Shown here one piece after another: positions 16,640 to 23,564 of a DNA stretch of 51,750 nucleotides. Each line of letters begins with the position of its first letter. Within the stretch, counting starts at the first letter, position 1. The position numbers and the translations under genes were made by a program. Origin of the DNA: an uncultured Collinsella sp. (GTDB lineage: Bacteria > Actinomycetota > Coriobacteriia > Coriobacteriales > Coriobacteriaceae). Below the pieces are notes generated by a model. The model had not been told where the DNA came from and did not search any database. It saw only the letters and a list, made by a program, of their open reading frames with translations. Where the stretch lies: positions 1-51,750 of the forward strand of contig CAUFXK010000003.1 of NCBI GenBank assembly GCA_959596495.1, read 5' to 3'.

Positions 16640-17044
16640 GTGGCAGGTATGTCGGAAGCAACTAGGACTCGCACGCATGCGCCCGAGGTTAGGCAGCGCG
16701 CCGTCGAGATCCTCCAAGAGGGGGTCGGTCATCGCGCTCTCGCCGCGGAGCTTGGCATTCCCCAGGCCACGGCTCGTCAGTGGGCCCGCGCGTATGCCGT
16801 GGGCGGTGCCGACGCCGTTCTCAATGCCGGTTCGCATCATCACACCTATTCGTACGACGTAAAGCTCGCTGTGGTTAAGGACCGTCTGGAAAACGGCTTG
16901 ACGGTTCGCGAGGCCATGATCAAGCACAAGATTCCCAGCGAGTCTTCGGTCAAGGCTTGGTGCCGTCAGTACCGCGAGAGCGGTGAGTCCGCACTGGTCG
17001 ATAAGCCGCGCGGTCGCAAGCCGCGCGTTAAAAAGGCGGAATAG
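16640..17044 (+). CDS. Helix-turn-helix protein resembling IS3/IS150 OrfA
   Basis: The 134 residues hold two helix-turn-helix units. The first is around HRALAAELGIPQATARQWAR and the second around LTVREAMIKHKIPSESSVKA. A basic tail (KPRGRKPRVKKAE) follows. This double-HTH plan, with HHxYSY before the second unit, is that of the DNA-binding OrfA of IS150-type insertion sequences. No integrase OrfB follows; a clean terminator begins 13 bp after the stop. No insertion sequence ends are visible, so this is more likely a domesticated DNA-binding regulator than a live transposase. The start is GTG 16640 or ATG 16649; neither has a strong ribosome binding site. Confidence 0.75.
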   Translation: MAGMSEATRTRTHAPEVRQRAVEILQEGVGHRALAAELGIPQATARQWARAYAVGGADAVLNAGSHHHTYSYDVKLAVVKDRLENGLTVREAMIKHKIPSESSVKAWCRQYRESGESALVDKPRGRKPRVKKAE

Positions 17045-17056
17045 CAAACGGGATGG

Positions 17057-17079
17057 TGCGCCCACAGGGGCGCATTTTT
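17057..17079 (+). terminator. Terminator of the HTH gene
   Basis: The stem TGCGCCC / GGGGCGCA with loop ACA is followed by five T, 13 bp after the stop codon. Confidence 0.85.
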
Positions 17080-17224
17080 CTTACCGCGCCTCTGCTCCAA
17101 TGTGGACATGCCCTTACCCCGTACGCCCAAAACTCCCCAGTTGACCGAAAACCTGCCACCGCAACCCCGTAATTGAGCTATAACGTTAAACAATTGCAGC
17201 GTTTTTGCATGGGGGAGTGATGGT

Positions 17225-20107
17225 ATGACGCTACTGTATTTCCTTACCCTGTTTCCGCTGGTACCGGCGTTGGGCATGCTGTTCGCGCGCGGCGACCGCG
17301 CCCGCGATGCGGTGGGGCTCATAGGTTCCGGCATTATTATGGCGGTGACAGTTGTAGTCGCCGTCATGTTTTTTGGCATGGGTCCGCAGAGCTTTGAGGT
17401 TGCCTCCGGCACCTCGCATGTGCTCTCGATCATCAGCTCCGTCATCGACGTCATCCTGTGCGCCGTAATCCTGTACAACGCGTACAAATATAGGAACGCG
17501 CTCACCACGGTGCTCGGCATAGTCCAGCTGGTGGGCTCGCTCGCCTTTGCAGCCATGACGCTGCCCGCGACCGAAGCCGTCACCGCAACCCCGCTCTACC
17601 TGGACTACATGAGCGTGATCATGGTGCTCGCCGTCGGCATCGTCGGCAGCCTAATCTGCGTGTATGCCTTGGGTTATATGAAGGACTTCCAAGCGCACGA
17701 TGAGCACGAGGCCGCGCTGCGCGGGCAGACCGCGCCCGACCGTCGCCCGCAGTTCCTGGCGCTCATGTTCCTGTTCCTCTCGGCCATGTTCGTTATCGTG
17801 ACGAGCGACAACCTTGAGTGGCTGTTCTGCGGCTGGGAAATCACCACCGTGTGCTCGTTCCTTATGATTGGCTATACGCGCACGCCCGAGGCCATCAAGA
17901 ACGCCTTTAACCAGATCATCCTCAACATGCTGGGCGGCATCGCGTTTTTGGCCGGACTCATGTACCTGCACGTTAACGGCATGCCGCTGACCATCCCGGG
18001 CATGATCGAGCTTTCCGGTGCCGGAACCGTGCAATCCGCGCTGCTGGTGATGCCGGTCATCCTGCTGTCGCTCGCCGCACTCACCAAGGCCGCACAGATG
18101 CCGTTCCACACTTGGCTGCTGGGCGCCATGGTTGCCCCCACGCCCACGAGCGCCCTGCTGCACTCGTCAACCATGGTCAAAGCCGGCGTGTTCCTAATGG
18201 TCAAGCTGAGCCCGCTCTATGCCATCTATCCCGTGACCGGCTTTATGGTCACGAGTGTGGGTGCCATCACGTTTTTGCTCGCTGCCCTCATGGCCATCTC
18301 GCAGAGCAACGCCAAGCGCGTGCTCGCGTACTCCACCATTTCCAACTTGGGCCTCATCAGTGCCTGTTTGGGTGTCGGCGCGCCCGAGGCCGTATGGGCG
18401 GCCATCTTCCTGATCCTGTTCCACACGGTGGCCAAGTCGCTGCTGTTCCTGTGCGTGGGCACGGCCGAGCATCATATCGGCAGCCGCAATATCGAGGACA
18501 TGGACGGTATGTTCAGCCGTATGCCACACCTGACGCGCTTGATGATGCTGGGCATCATGGGCATGTTCGTGGCGCCGTTTGGCATGCTCGTGTCCAAGTG
18601 GGGCGCTCTGGTGGCGTTTGCGCAGACCGGCAACGTGCTCATGATCATGGTGCTTGCCTTTGGCTCGGCCGCGACGTTTTACTTCTGGGGCAAGTGGCTT
18701 GCCAAGCTTTCGGGCGTCGACCCCACGGCTCAAAACGTTGAGGTCAATGTCCATAAGACTGAATGGATGGCGCTCAACACCATCGCCGCGCTGCTGATTC
18801 TGTGCTGTGTGGCGTTCCCGGTTATCTCGAGCGGCCTGGTGTCGCCTTACTTGGCCATGGTGTTTGGCCGCGTGCCGTACGTTATTGGCAAGGACGCCAT
18901 GTATCTGATGGTGGTTATCGTGGCGTTTATCGCCGTGGTGCTGCTGACGTCGTTCCGCGTGAGCAATAAGCCGCACGTCAACGTGTACCTTTCGGGCGTG
19001 GGAACCGACAAATATCGCCATTTCCGCGGCTCGATGGGACACGAGGTGAAGGCCGAAAAGCGCAATTGGTACTCGGAGGACGCCCTTGGCGAGAAGCGTA
19101 TTGGCCCCGCGGGTAGCGTCGTGTGCTGCAGTATTATTTTGTTTGCGCTGCTGTGTTGCGCGTGGATTGGGCCCGAGCGGCTTGCCATGAGCGCGCCCTC
19201 GGTGCTGCGTGGCAAGTATTTTGAAGGTTCGGGCGTCGTGGGCATCTTTATAGGCACCGTGGCATTTGCCCTGATTGCGCCGCTTGTGGGCGGCCTGATC
19301 GACGGCATCGACCGCAAGCTGTCCGCTCGCATGCAGGGCCGCGTGGGCCCGCGCTTGCTGCAGCCCTTCTACGACGTTGCCAAGCTGCTGCGCAAGGCCC
19401 CCGCCAGCGTAAACACCATGGACGATACCTACATGGCGTGCGCGCTCATCTTTACCGTGGTGGGCGGCGGCATCTTTGTGTCGGGTTCCAACACGCTGTT
19501 GTGCGCCTTTATGGTGACGCTCGCCGCGATCTTTGTGGTGTTGGCGTCCGCCTCGACGCAAAGCCCGTTTGCCCAGGTTGGCGCCGACCGCGAGCTGCTG
19601 CAGGTTATGAGTTACGAGCCCGCCGTTCTGCTGATGAGCGTGGGTCTGTACCTTGCCACCGATAGCTTCGATTCCATCGCCGTGACGGGGCAGTCGGCCC
19701 CCATCATCGTGTACAGCGCGCCCATTTTCCTCGCGCTGCTCGCGGTGCTCACCATCAAGCTGCGCAAGTCGCCGTTTGACCTTTCGTACTCGCATCACGC
19801 GCATCAGGAGATCGTCCAGGGCGTTGCCACCGAGATGAGCGGCGGCACGCTGGCCAAGATGACCCTTATGCACTGGTGCGAGACCGTGCTGTTTTTGATG
19901 TGGGTGGGCATGTTCTTTGTCTGGGACAACCCGGTGAGCTGGGTGGTCGCCCTGGTCGTGATGGCTGCGACGTACTTTGTCGAGGTGCTGATCGACAACA
20001 CCTTCGCGCGCAGCACCTGGCGCAGCTGCTTTAAGCTCGGATGGGGCGTGGCGCTGGTGTTTGGCCTGCTCAACCTTATGCCCATCCTCGTCGACGTGTT
20101 TATTTAG
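17225..20107 (+). CDS. echAB: Fused EchA-EchB membrane subunit of an energy-converting hydrogenase
   Basis: This 960-residue polytopic membrane protein joins two subunits of group 4 [NiFe] hydrogenases. Residues about 1-620 are a NuoL/EchA-type ion-translocating antiporter module, with the conserved segments LEWLFCGWEITTVCSFLMIG, AAQMPFHTWLLGAM and APTPTSALLHSSTMVKAG. Residues about 665-960 are a NuoH/EchB-type module, with MQGRVGPRLLQPFYDVAKL and RADRELLQ-like GADRELLQVMSYEPA. A hydrophilic linker (about 610-645) connects them. The frame is continuous, so the fusion is real and not an artefact of a missing stop. It opens an operon with echC, D, E and F; a GGGGGAG site precedes the start. The complex would couple H2 formation from reduced ferredoxin to ion pumping. 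Confidence 0.92.
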   Translation: MTLLYFLTLFPLVPALGMLFARGDRARDAVGLIGSGIIMAVTVVVAVMFFGMGPQSFEVASGTSHVLSIISSVIDVILCAVILYNAYKYRNALTTVLGIVQLVGSLAFAAMTLPATEAVTATPLYLDYMSVIMVLAVGIVGSLICVYALGYMKDFQAHDEHEAALRGQTAPDRRPQFLALMFLFLSAMFVIVTSDNLEWLFCGWEITTVCSFLMIGYTRTPEAIKNAFNQIILNMLGGIAFLAGLMYLHVNGMPLTIPGMIELSGAGTVQSALLVMPVILLSLAALTKAAQMPFHTWLLGAMVAPTPTSALLHSSTMVKAGVFLMVKLSPLYAIYPVTGFMVTSVGAITFLLAALMAISQSNAKRVLAYSTISNLGLISACLGVGAPEAVWAAIFLILFHTVAKSLLFLCVGTAEHHIGSRNIEDMDGMFSRMPHLTRLMMLGIMGMFVAPFGMLVSKWGALVAFAQTGNVLMIMVLAFGSAATFYFWGKWLAKLSGVDPTAQNVEVNVHKTEWMALNTIAALLILCCVAFPVISSGLVSPYLAMVFGRVPYVIGKDAMYLMVVIVAFIAVVLLTSFRVSNKPHVNVYLSGVGTDKYRHFRGSMGHEVKAEKRNWYSEDALGEKRIGPAGSVVCCSIILFALLCCAWIGPERLAMSAPSVLRGKYFEGSGVVGIFIGTVAFALIAPLVGGLIDGIDRKLSARMQGRVGPRLLQPFYDVAKLLRKAPASVNTMDDTYMACALIFTVVGGGIFVSGSNTLLCAFMVTLAAIFVVLASASTQSPFAQVGADRELLQVMSYEPAVLLMSVGLYLATDSFDSIAVTGQSAPIIVYSAPIFLALLAVLTIKLRKSPFDLSYSHHAHQEIVQGVATEMSGGTLAKMTLMHWCETVLFLMWVGMFFVWDNPVSWVVALVVMAATYFVEVLIDNTFARSTWRSCFKLGWGVALVFGLLNLMPILVDVFI

Positions 20108-20119
20108 GAGGCGGCATCC

Positions 20120-20674
20120 ATGGATCATAAAATGTCGCGCTCGCCGTGGGTTATTCATTACGACGGCTCGAGCTGCAACGGATGCGATATCGAGGTGCTG
20201 GCCTCGCTCACGCCACTGTTCGATGCGGAGCGCTTTGGCGTGGTCAACACCGGCAACCCCAAGCATGCGGATATCTTTTTGGTGACGGGGTCGGTCAATG
20301 CCCAGAACCTGCCCGTCGTGCGCCAGATCTACAACCAGATGCTCGAGCCCAAGTGCGTGGTGGCCTGCGGTATCTGCGCGTGTTCGGGCGGCGTATTCCG
20401 CGATGCCTATAACGTGATCGGCGGCGTGGACCGCGCGATTCCCGTGGACGTGTACGCGCCCGGGTGCGCCATTCGCCCCGAGACGGTGATCGATGCCATC
20501 GTGGAGGCGTGTGGCATCCTGGACCAGAAGGAGGCCGTGATGCGCGCCGGCGGCGACCCGCTTACCGTGGGCGGCGCCGCAACCTGGGACGGTGGCGTTG
20601 AGCTGGGCGAGGACGGGTTTGTGGCTGCTGCGGAGGCCGGCGACGCGACCGCCGCTGCAAGGGAGGCCGAGTAA
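20120..20674 (+). CDS. echC: Ech hydrogenase small subunit, EchC/NuoB-like
   Basis: This subunit holds the proximal [4Fe-4S] cluster that passes electrons to the nickel-iron site. The motif SSCNGCD puts the first two cysteines at residues 19 and 22. The others lie in ACGICACSGG and APGCAIRP, the NuoB pattern. The core occupies about 145 residues, and an Ala/Gly/Glu-rich tail of about 35 follows. The start lies 12 bp after echAB with AGGAGG before it, and its stop overlaps the echD start (TAATG). Confidence 0.93.
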   Translation: MDHKMSRSPWVIHYDGSSCNGCDIEVLASLTPLFDAERFGVVNTGNPKHADIFLVTGSVNAQNLPVVRQIYNQMLEPKCVVACGICACSGGVFRDAYNVIGGVDRAIPVDVYAPGCAIRPETVIDAIVEACGILDQKEAVMRAGGDPLTVGGAATWDGGVELGEDGFVAAAEAGDATAAAREAE

Positions 20675-21393
20675 TGCAAAAGGCAATCTATACCACCGTC
20701 GGGATCGAAGAGCTCCTGTCGCATGTCCAGGCGCTTAAGGGCGTCGGCGCGCGCTTTGTGCAAATGCACGCTGAACGCAACGTCGACGACGGCTCGTATC
20801 GCTTGGTCTATACGTTTATCAACGTTCGTGCTGCTCAGGAGCATATTGCGCAGGACGGCAGCTATGCGATCGAGAACCTGGTGGTTGAGGGAATTAATCA
20901 GTACCAGGAGATTCCGTCCATCAGCTCGTACTATCCGGCAGTATTCCCGTTTGAAAACGAAGCGCACGACCTGTTTGGTCTTGCCATCACCGATATGCAG
21001 ATTGACTTTAAGGGCTTTTTCTACCAGGTCTCGACTGCCGAGCCCATGAGCGTTATCACGCCCGAGGTGAAGGCCGCGCGCGAGAAAGCCATGAAGGTCC
21101 GTGCCGCTGCCGAGGCCAAGGCGCGCAAGGCCGCGGCCGAGAAGGCTGCTACTGCCACGGCCGCTGCGGGGGAGGGCACTGCGGGCGCTGGCGATGCTGC
21201 GGGCGCTGCCGTCGCTCAGCCCGCTGCGGCTGCCGGCTCCGATGCTCAGCACGATGAAACTGCTGCGAAGGCCGCGCTCAAGGCTGCCGAGATGGAGGCA
21301 AAGCTCGCCGCCATGGATCCCGAGAAAGCGGCCAAGGTCCGCGCGGCGCTTGCCGCCAAGGCCGCCCGCGACAAGCAGAAAAAGGAGGCGTAA
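20674..21393 (+). CDS. echD: Ech hydrogenase subunit EchD/NuoC-like with an Ala/Lys-rich tail
   Basis: Residues about 1-130 match the NuoC/30-kDa fold that binds the large subunit, with the recognisable YYPAVFPFENEAHDLFG and an IDFKGFFY segment near the end. The remaining 100 or so residues are Ala, Lys and Glu repeats (KARKAAAEKAATATAAAGEG and similar), probably helical or disordered and not present in archaeal EchD. The gene overlaps echC by one base and is 5 bp from echE. Confidence 0.9.
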   Translation: MQKAIYTTVGIEELLSHVQALKGVGARFVQMHAERNVDDGSYRLVYTFINVRAAQEHIAQDGSYAIENLVVEGINQYQEIPSISSYYPAVFPFENEAHDLFGLAITDMQIDFKGFFYQVSTAEPMSVITPEVKAAREKAMKVRAAAEAKARKAAAEKAATATAAAGEGTAGAGDAAGAAVAQPAAAAGSDAQHDETAAKAALKAAEMEAKLAAMDPEKAAKVRAALAAKAARDKQKKEA

Positions 21394-21398
21394 GGTCC

Positions 21399-22487
21399 AT
21401 GGCACATCGCTCCGTTATTCCGTTTGGCCCGCAGCACCCGGTGCTGCCCGAGCCGCTTCATCTGGACCTGGTGATCGAGGACGACCGCGTCATCGAGGCA
21501 ATTCCGCAGATCGGCTTTGTGCACCGCGGGCTCGAGAAGCTCACCGAAAAGCGCGACATGCATCAGTTTGGCTACATCGCCGAGCGCATCTGCGGCATTT
21601 GCGCCGTGGGCCACAGCTACGGCTATGCCAGCGCCTGCGAGCGCATGCTCGGCATCGAGGTGCCCGACCGCGTGCAGTATATCCGCACCATTTTGCACGA
21701 GCTTTCGCGCATTCACTCGCATCTGCTGTGGCTGGGCCTGCTCGCCGATGCCTTTGGTTTCGAGGCACTGTTCTATCGTTCGTGGACCCTACGCGAGCAG
21801 ATTCTCAAGATCTTTGAGAGCACTTGCGGCGGTCGCGTGATTCTGTCGATTAACGAGATTGGCGGCCTTAAACACGACATTGAGGATTCCGAGCTGGCGG
21901 GTATTGTCCAGACGCTCGACGCTATGCGCCCTGACTACGAGGCCGTGGTGCATACATTTTTGGACGACAATAGCTGCGGCGAGCGCCTGCATAGCGTGGG
22001 CGTGATCAGCAAGAAGGACGCGCTGGATCTGTCGATGGTCGGCCCGTTCGGTCGCGCCTCGGGCGTGGATTATGACGTGCGCATGTTCGGTGACGGTGCC
22101 TATGCGGACTTGGCTGCGTTTGAGCCGATTGTTGCCACCGATGGCGACTGTTATGCCCGCTGCCAGGTGCGTTGTGCCGAGGTTACGCAGGCCATGGACA
22201 TTATCAAGGAGCTTGTCGGCAAGATTCCGCACGACGGTATCGGCGGGCGTACCAAGCTCACGCCGGCCGACGGCGCGCGCGGCGAGGTTGTGATTGAACA
22301 GCCGCGCGGCGAGGCATATTACTATGTGCGCGGTAACGGCACCAAGAACCTGGACCGTTTCCGCGTGCGCACGCCGACGTCGCAGAACCTGGCGGGTCTG
22401 ACGCATGCGCTGCAGGGCGTGCTCCTTGCTAACGTGCCCATGATTATCCTGACCATCGACCCCTGCATTAGCTGCACGGAAAGGTAG
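21399..22487 (+). CDS. echE: Ech [NiFe]-hydrogenase large subunit
   Basis: This is the catalytic subunit with the nickel-iron site. Both cysteine pairs needed for metal binding are present: ERICGICAVGHSYGY near residue 65 and DPCISCTER at the very end (about 354-362). This shows a true hydrogenase and not complex I NuoD, which lacks them. The protein stops immediately after the second motif, so there is no C-terminal peptide for a maturation protease to cut, as known for some Ech and CooH proteins. The Hyp maturation genes are not in this window. Confidence 0.95.
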   Translation: MAHRSVIPFGPQHPVLPEPLHLDLVIEDDRVIEAIPQIGFVHRGLEKLTEKRDMHQFGYIAERICGICAVGHSYGYASACERMLGIEVPDRVQYIRTILHELSRIHSHLLWLGLLADAFGFEALFYRSWTLREQILKIFESTCGGRVILSINEIGGLKHDIEDSELAGIVQTLDAMRPDYEAVVHTFLDDNSCGERLHSVGVISKKDALDLSMVGPFGRASGVDYDVRMFGDGAYADLAAFEPIVATDGDCYARCQVRCAEVTQAMDIIKELVGKIPHDGIGGRTKLTPADGARGEVVIEQPRGEAYYYVRGNGTKNLDRFRVRTPTSQNLAGLTHALQGVLLANVPMIILTIDPCISCTER

Positions 22488-22494
22488 GCGCGGC

Positions 22495-22836
22495 ATGAGT
22501 TTACTGACATTTGCCAAGACGGCCTTGGGCTCTATGGTCAAGCAGCCGGTAACGGTGTGCTATCCGCAGGAGAAGCTCGCGGCACCCGAGCGCCTGCGCG
22601 GGCATATCGTTAACGACATGAACGTGTGCATCTGCTGTGGCATGTGCGCGCGCCGCTGCCCGGCGGGCGCACTCGCGGTCGATCGCAAGGGCGGAACGTG
22701 GTCGATCGACCCGTATGCCTGTGTGGTGTGCGGCGAGTGCATCGAAAGCTGTCCTAAACACTGCCTGAGCATGGACACCGCGCGCACTCCAGTCGCGGCG
22801 GACAAGACTCCCACAGTAGAAACCAAGCCGGAATAG
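22495..22836 (+). CDS. echF: Ech hydrogenase ferredoxin-like subunit, two [4Fe-4S] clusters
   Basis: The 113-residue polyferredoxin carries CICCGMCARRCP and CVVCGECIESCP, each a complete C-x2-C-x2-C-x3-C set. It would take electrons from soluble ferredoxin and hand them to EchC. It follows echE by 7 bp and closes the operon. The last 20 residues are unrelated to the clusters and probably flexible. Confidence 0.93.
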   Translation: MSLLTFAKTALGSMVKQPVTVCYPQEKLAAPERLRGHIVNDMNVCICCGMCARRCPAGALAVDRKGGTWSIDPYACVVCGECIESCPKHCLSMDTARTPVAADKTPTVETKPE

Positions 22837-22868
22837 CGTTGGGATGGGGCTGGTATAGCGCTGGAATA

Positions 22869-22902
22869 GGGGCCGGTGGGGCAAAAATGCCCCACCGGCC
22901 CC
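22869..22902. terminator. Strong hairpin after the ech operon
   Basis: The 15-bp perfect arms (GGGGCCGGTGGGGCA) with an AAAA loop lie about 30 bp after echF. There is no T run after it, so it may stabilise the 3' end of the transcript more than terminate it. Confidence 0.6.
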
Positions 22903-22933
22903 GCGCTTAAACGCGCGGTTGGGCTGCCACGAA

Positions 22934-23086
22934 CAAAACTATGCCGGATTACGGGGCTGGATTGCGAATCCCCAACCATACAGAAAATCGAAAAACAAAA
23001 CCGCAGGTAGATAGCCTGCCGTTTTTCAAAAAAAGGCTGTATGGATGAGGACTCCGACTTTAGCCCCGTAATCCGGCATAGTTTTG
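22934..23086. repeat. Type A nested palindrome (copy A2)
   Basis: The 25-bp outer arms are perfect (22934-22958 and 23062-23086) and carry GGATTACGG where A1 has GGTTTACGG; the change is matched in the other arm. The middle stem is CCCCAACCATAC (22970-22981) with GTATGGATGAGG (23039-23050). The inner hairpin AAAACCGCAGG ... CCTGCCGTTTTT is at 22997-23026. Confidence 0.88.
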
Positions 23087-23110
23087 AAATAGCACCATAT
23101 CCGTAGCAGC

Positions 23111-23149
23111 CCTTGATCTCCCGTGGACAGAGGGAAACGGATCATTTTT
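23111..23149 (+). repeat. Type C linker motif (copy C3)
   Basis: Forward, degenerate copy (TTGATC...GGGAAACGGATCATTTTT) between A2 and B2. Confidence 0.55.
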
Positions 23150-23179
23150 GCCTCACGAGGGCTGCCGCGTGACCCGTCT

Positions 23180-23338
23180 GCCACGAAATGGGCCTATCTA
23201 CTACGTTTAGGCGGCAGTCCTCGACCACGTCAAGTAATGCGAAATGAAAACCGCAGGTAGAACGCTTGCGGTTTTTCATGAAAAGCGGCTATGGTCGGGG
23301 TATCGAGTCAAACGTAGTAGATGGCCCGATTTCGTGGC
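23180..23338. repeat. Type B nested palindrome (copy B2)
   Basis: The 30-bp outer arms (23180-23209 and 23309-23338) contain CTACTACGTTT. The middle stem pairs TCGACCA with TGGTCGG. The inner hairpin AAAACCGCAGG ... CTTGCGGTTTTT is at 23247-23276 and resembles a terminator. Confidence 0.88.
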
Positions 23339-23347
23339 GAGCGTTAC

Positions 23348-23386
23348 CAACTGATCCCCCGGGGACGGAGGAAAACGGATCATTTT
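23348..23386 (+). repeat. Type C linker motif (copy C4)
   Basis: Forward copy with the best-preserved sequence: TGATCC, then CCCGGGGACGGAGGAAAAC, then GGATCA and a T run. The TGATCC/GGATCA arms can pair. Confidence 0.75.
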
Positions 23387-23433
23387 GACCTGTTGGCTCC
23401 GAGTCGCACCCGTTTTCCTGCGAAAACTTTCGT

Positions 23434-23546
23434 GTCTCAACTTCGGTGAGACATTTGTCTCACGCCCAAAATCAAATCTGGAACGTGTGTCACCTGCCCT
23501 AATTGTGTCTCATTTCGTAACTTTAGGCTGATGCAAGGTTTGAGAC
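23434..23546 (+). promoter_or_regulatory. Five GTCTCA/TGAGAC boxes before the surface-protein gene
   Basis: GTCTCA or its complement occurs at 23434-23439, 23447-23452 (the two forming an inverted pair 7 bp apart), 23457-23462, 23507-23512 and 23541-23546. All lie in the 130 bp before the surface-protein start. Such clustering suggests binding sites for a regulator. It is not part of the A, B or C repeats. Confidence 0.5.
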
Positions 23547-23564
23547 AGTGAGAAGGGAGACGCG

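Noticed and set aside
16640..17044. Active insertion sequence
   Set aside because: No OrfB integrase, no inverted ends and a dedicated terminator right after the gene.
18194..20686. 830-codon minus-strand frame opposite the hydrogenase operon
   Set aside because: It is rich in His, Arg and Gln, typical of the complement of a membrane protein gene, and has no recognisable domain.
17225..22836. Respiratory complex I (nuo) operon
   Set aside because: The large subunit has both Ni-binding CxxC motifs, and NuoE, F, G and the small NuoA, J and K subunits are missing, so this is an Ech-type hydrogenase.
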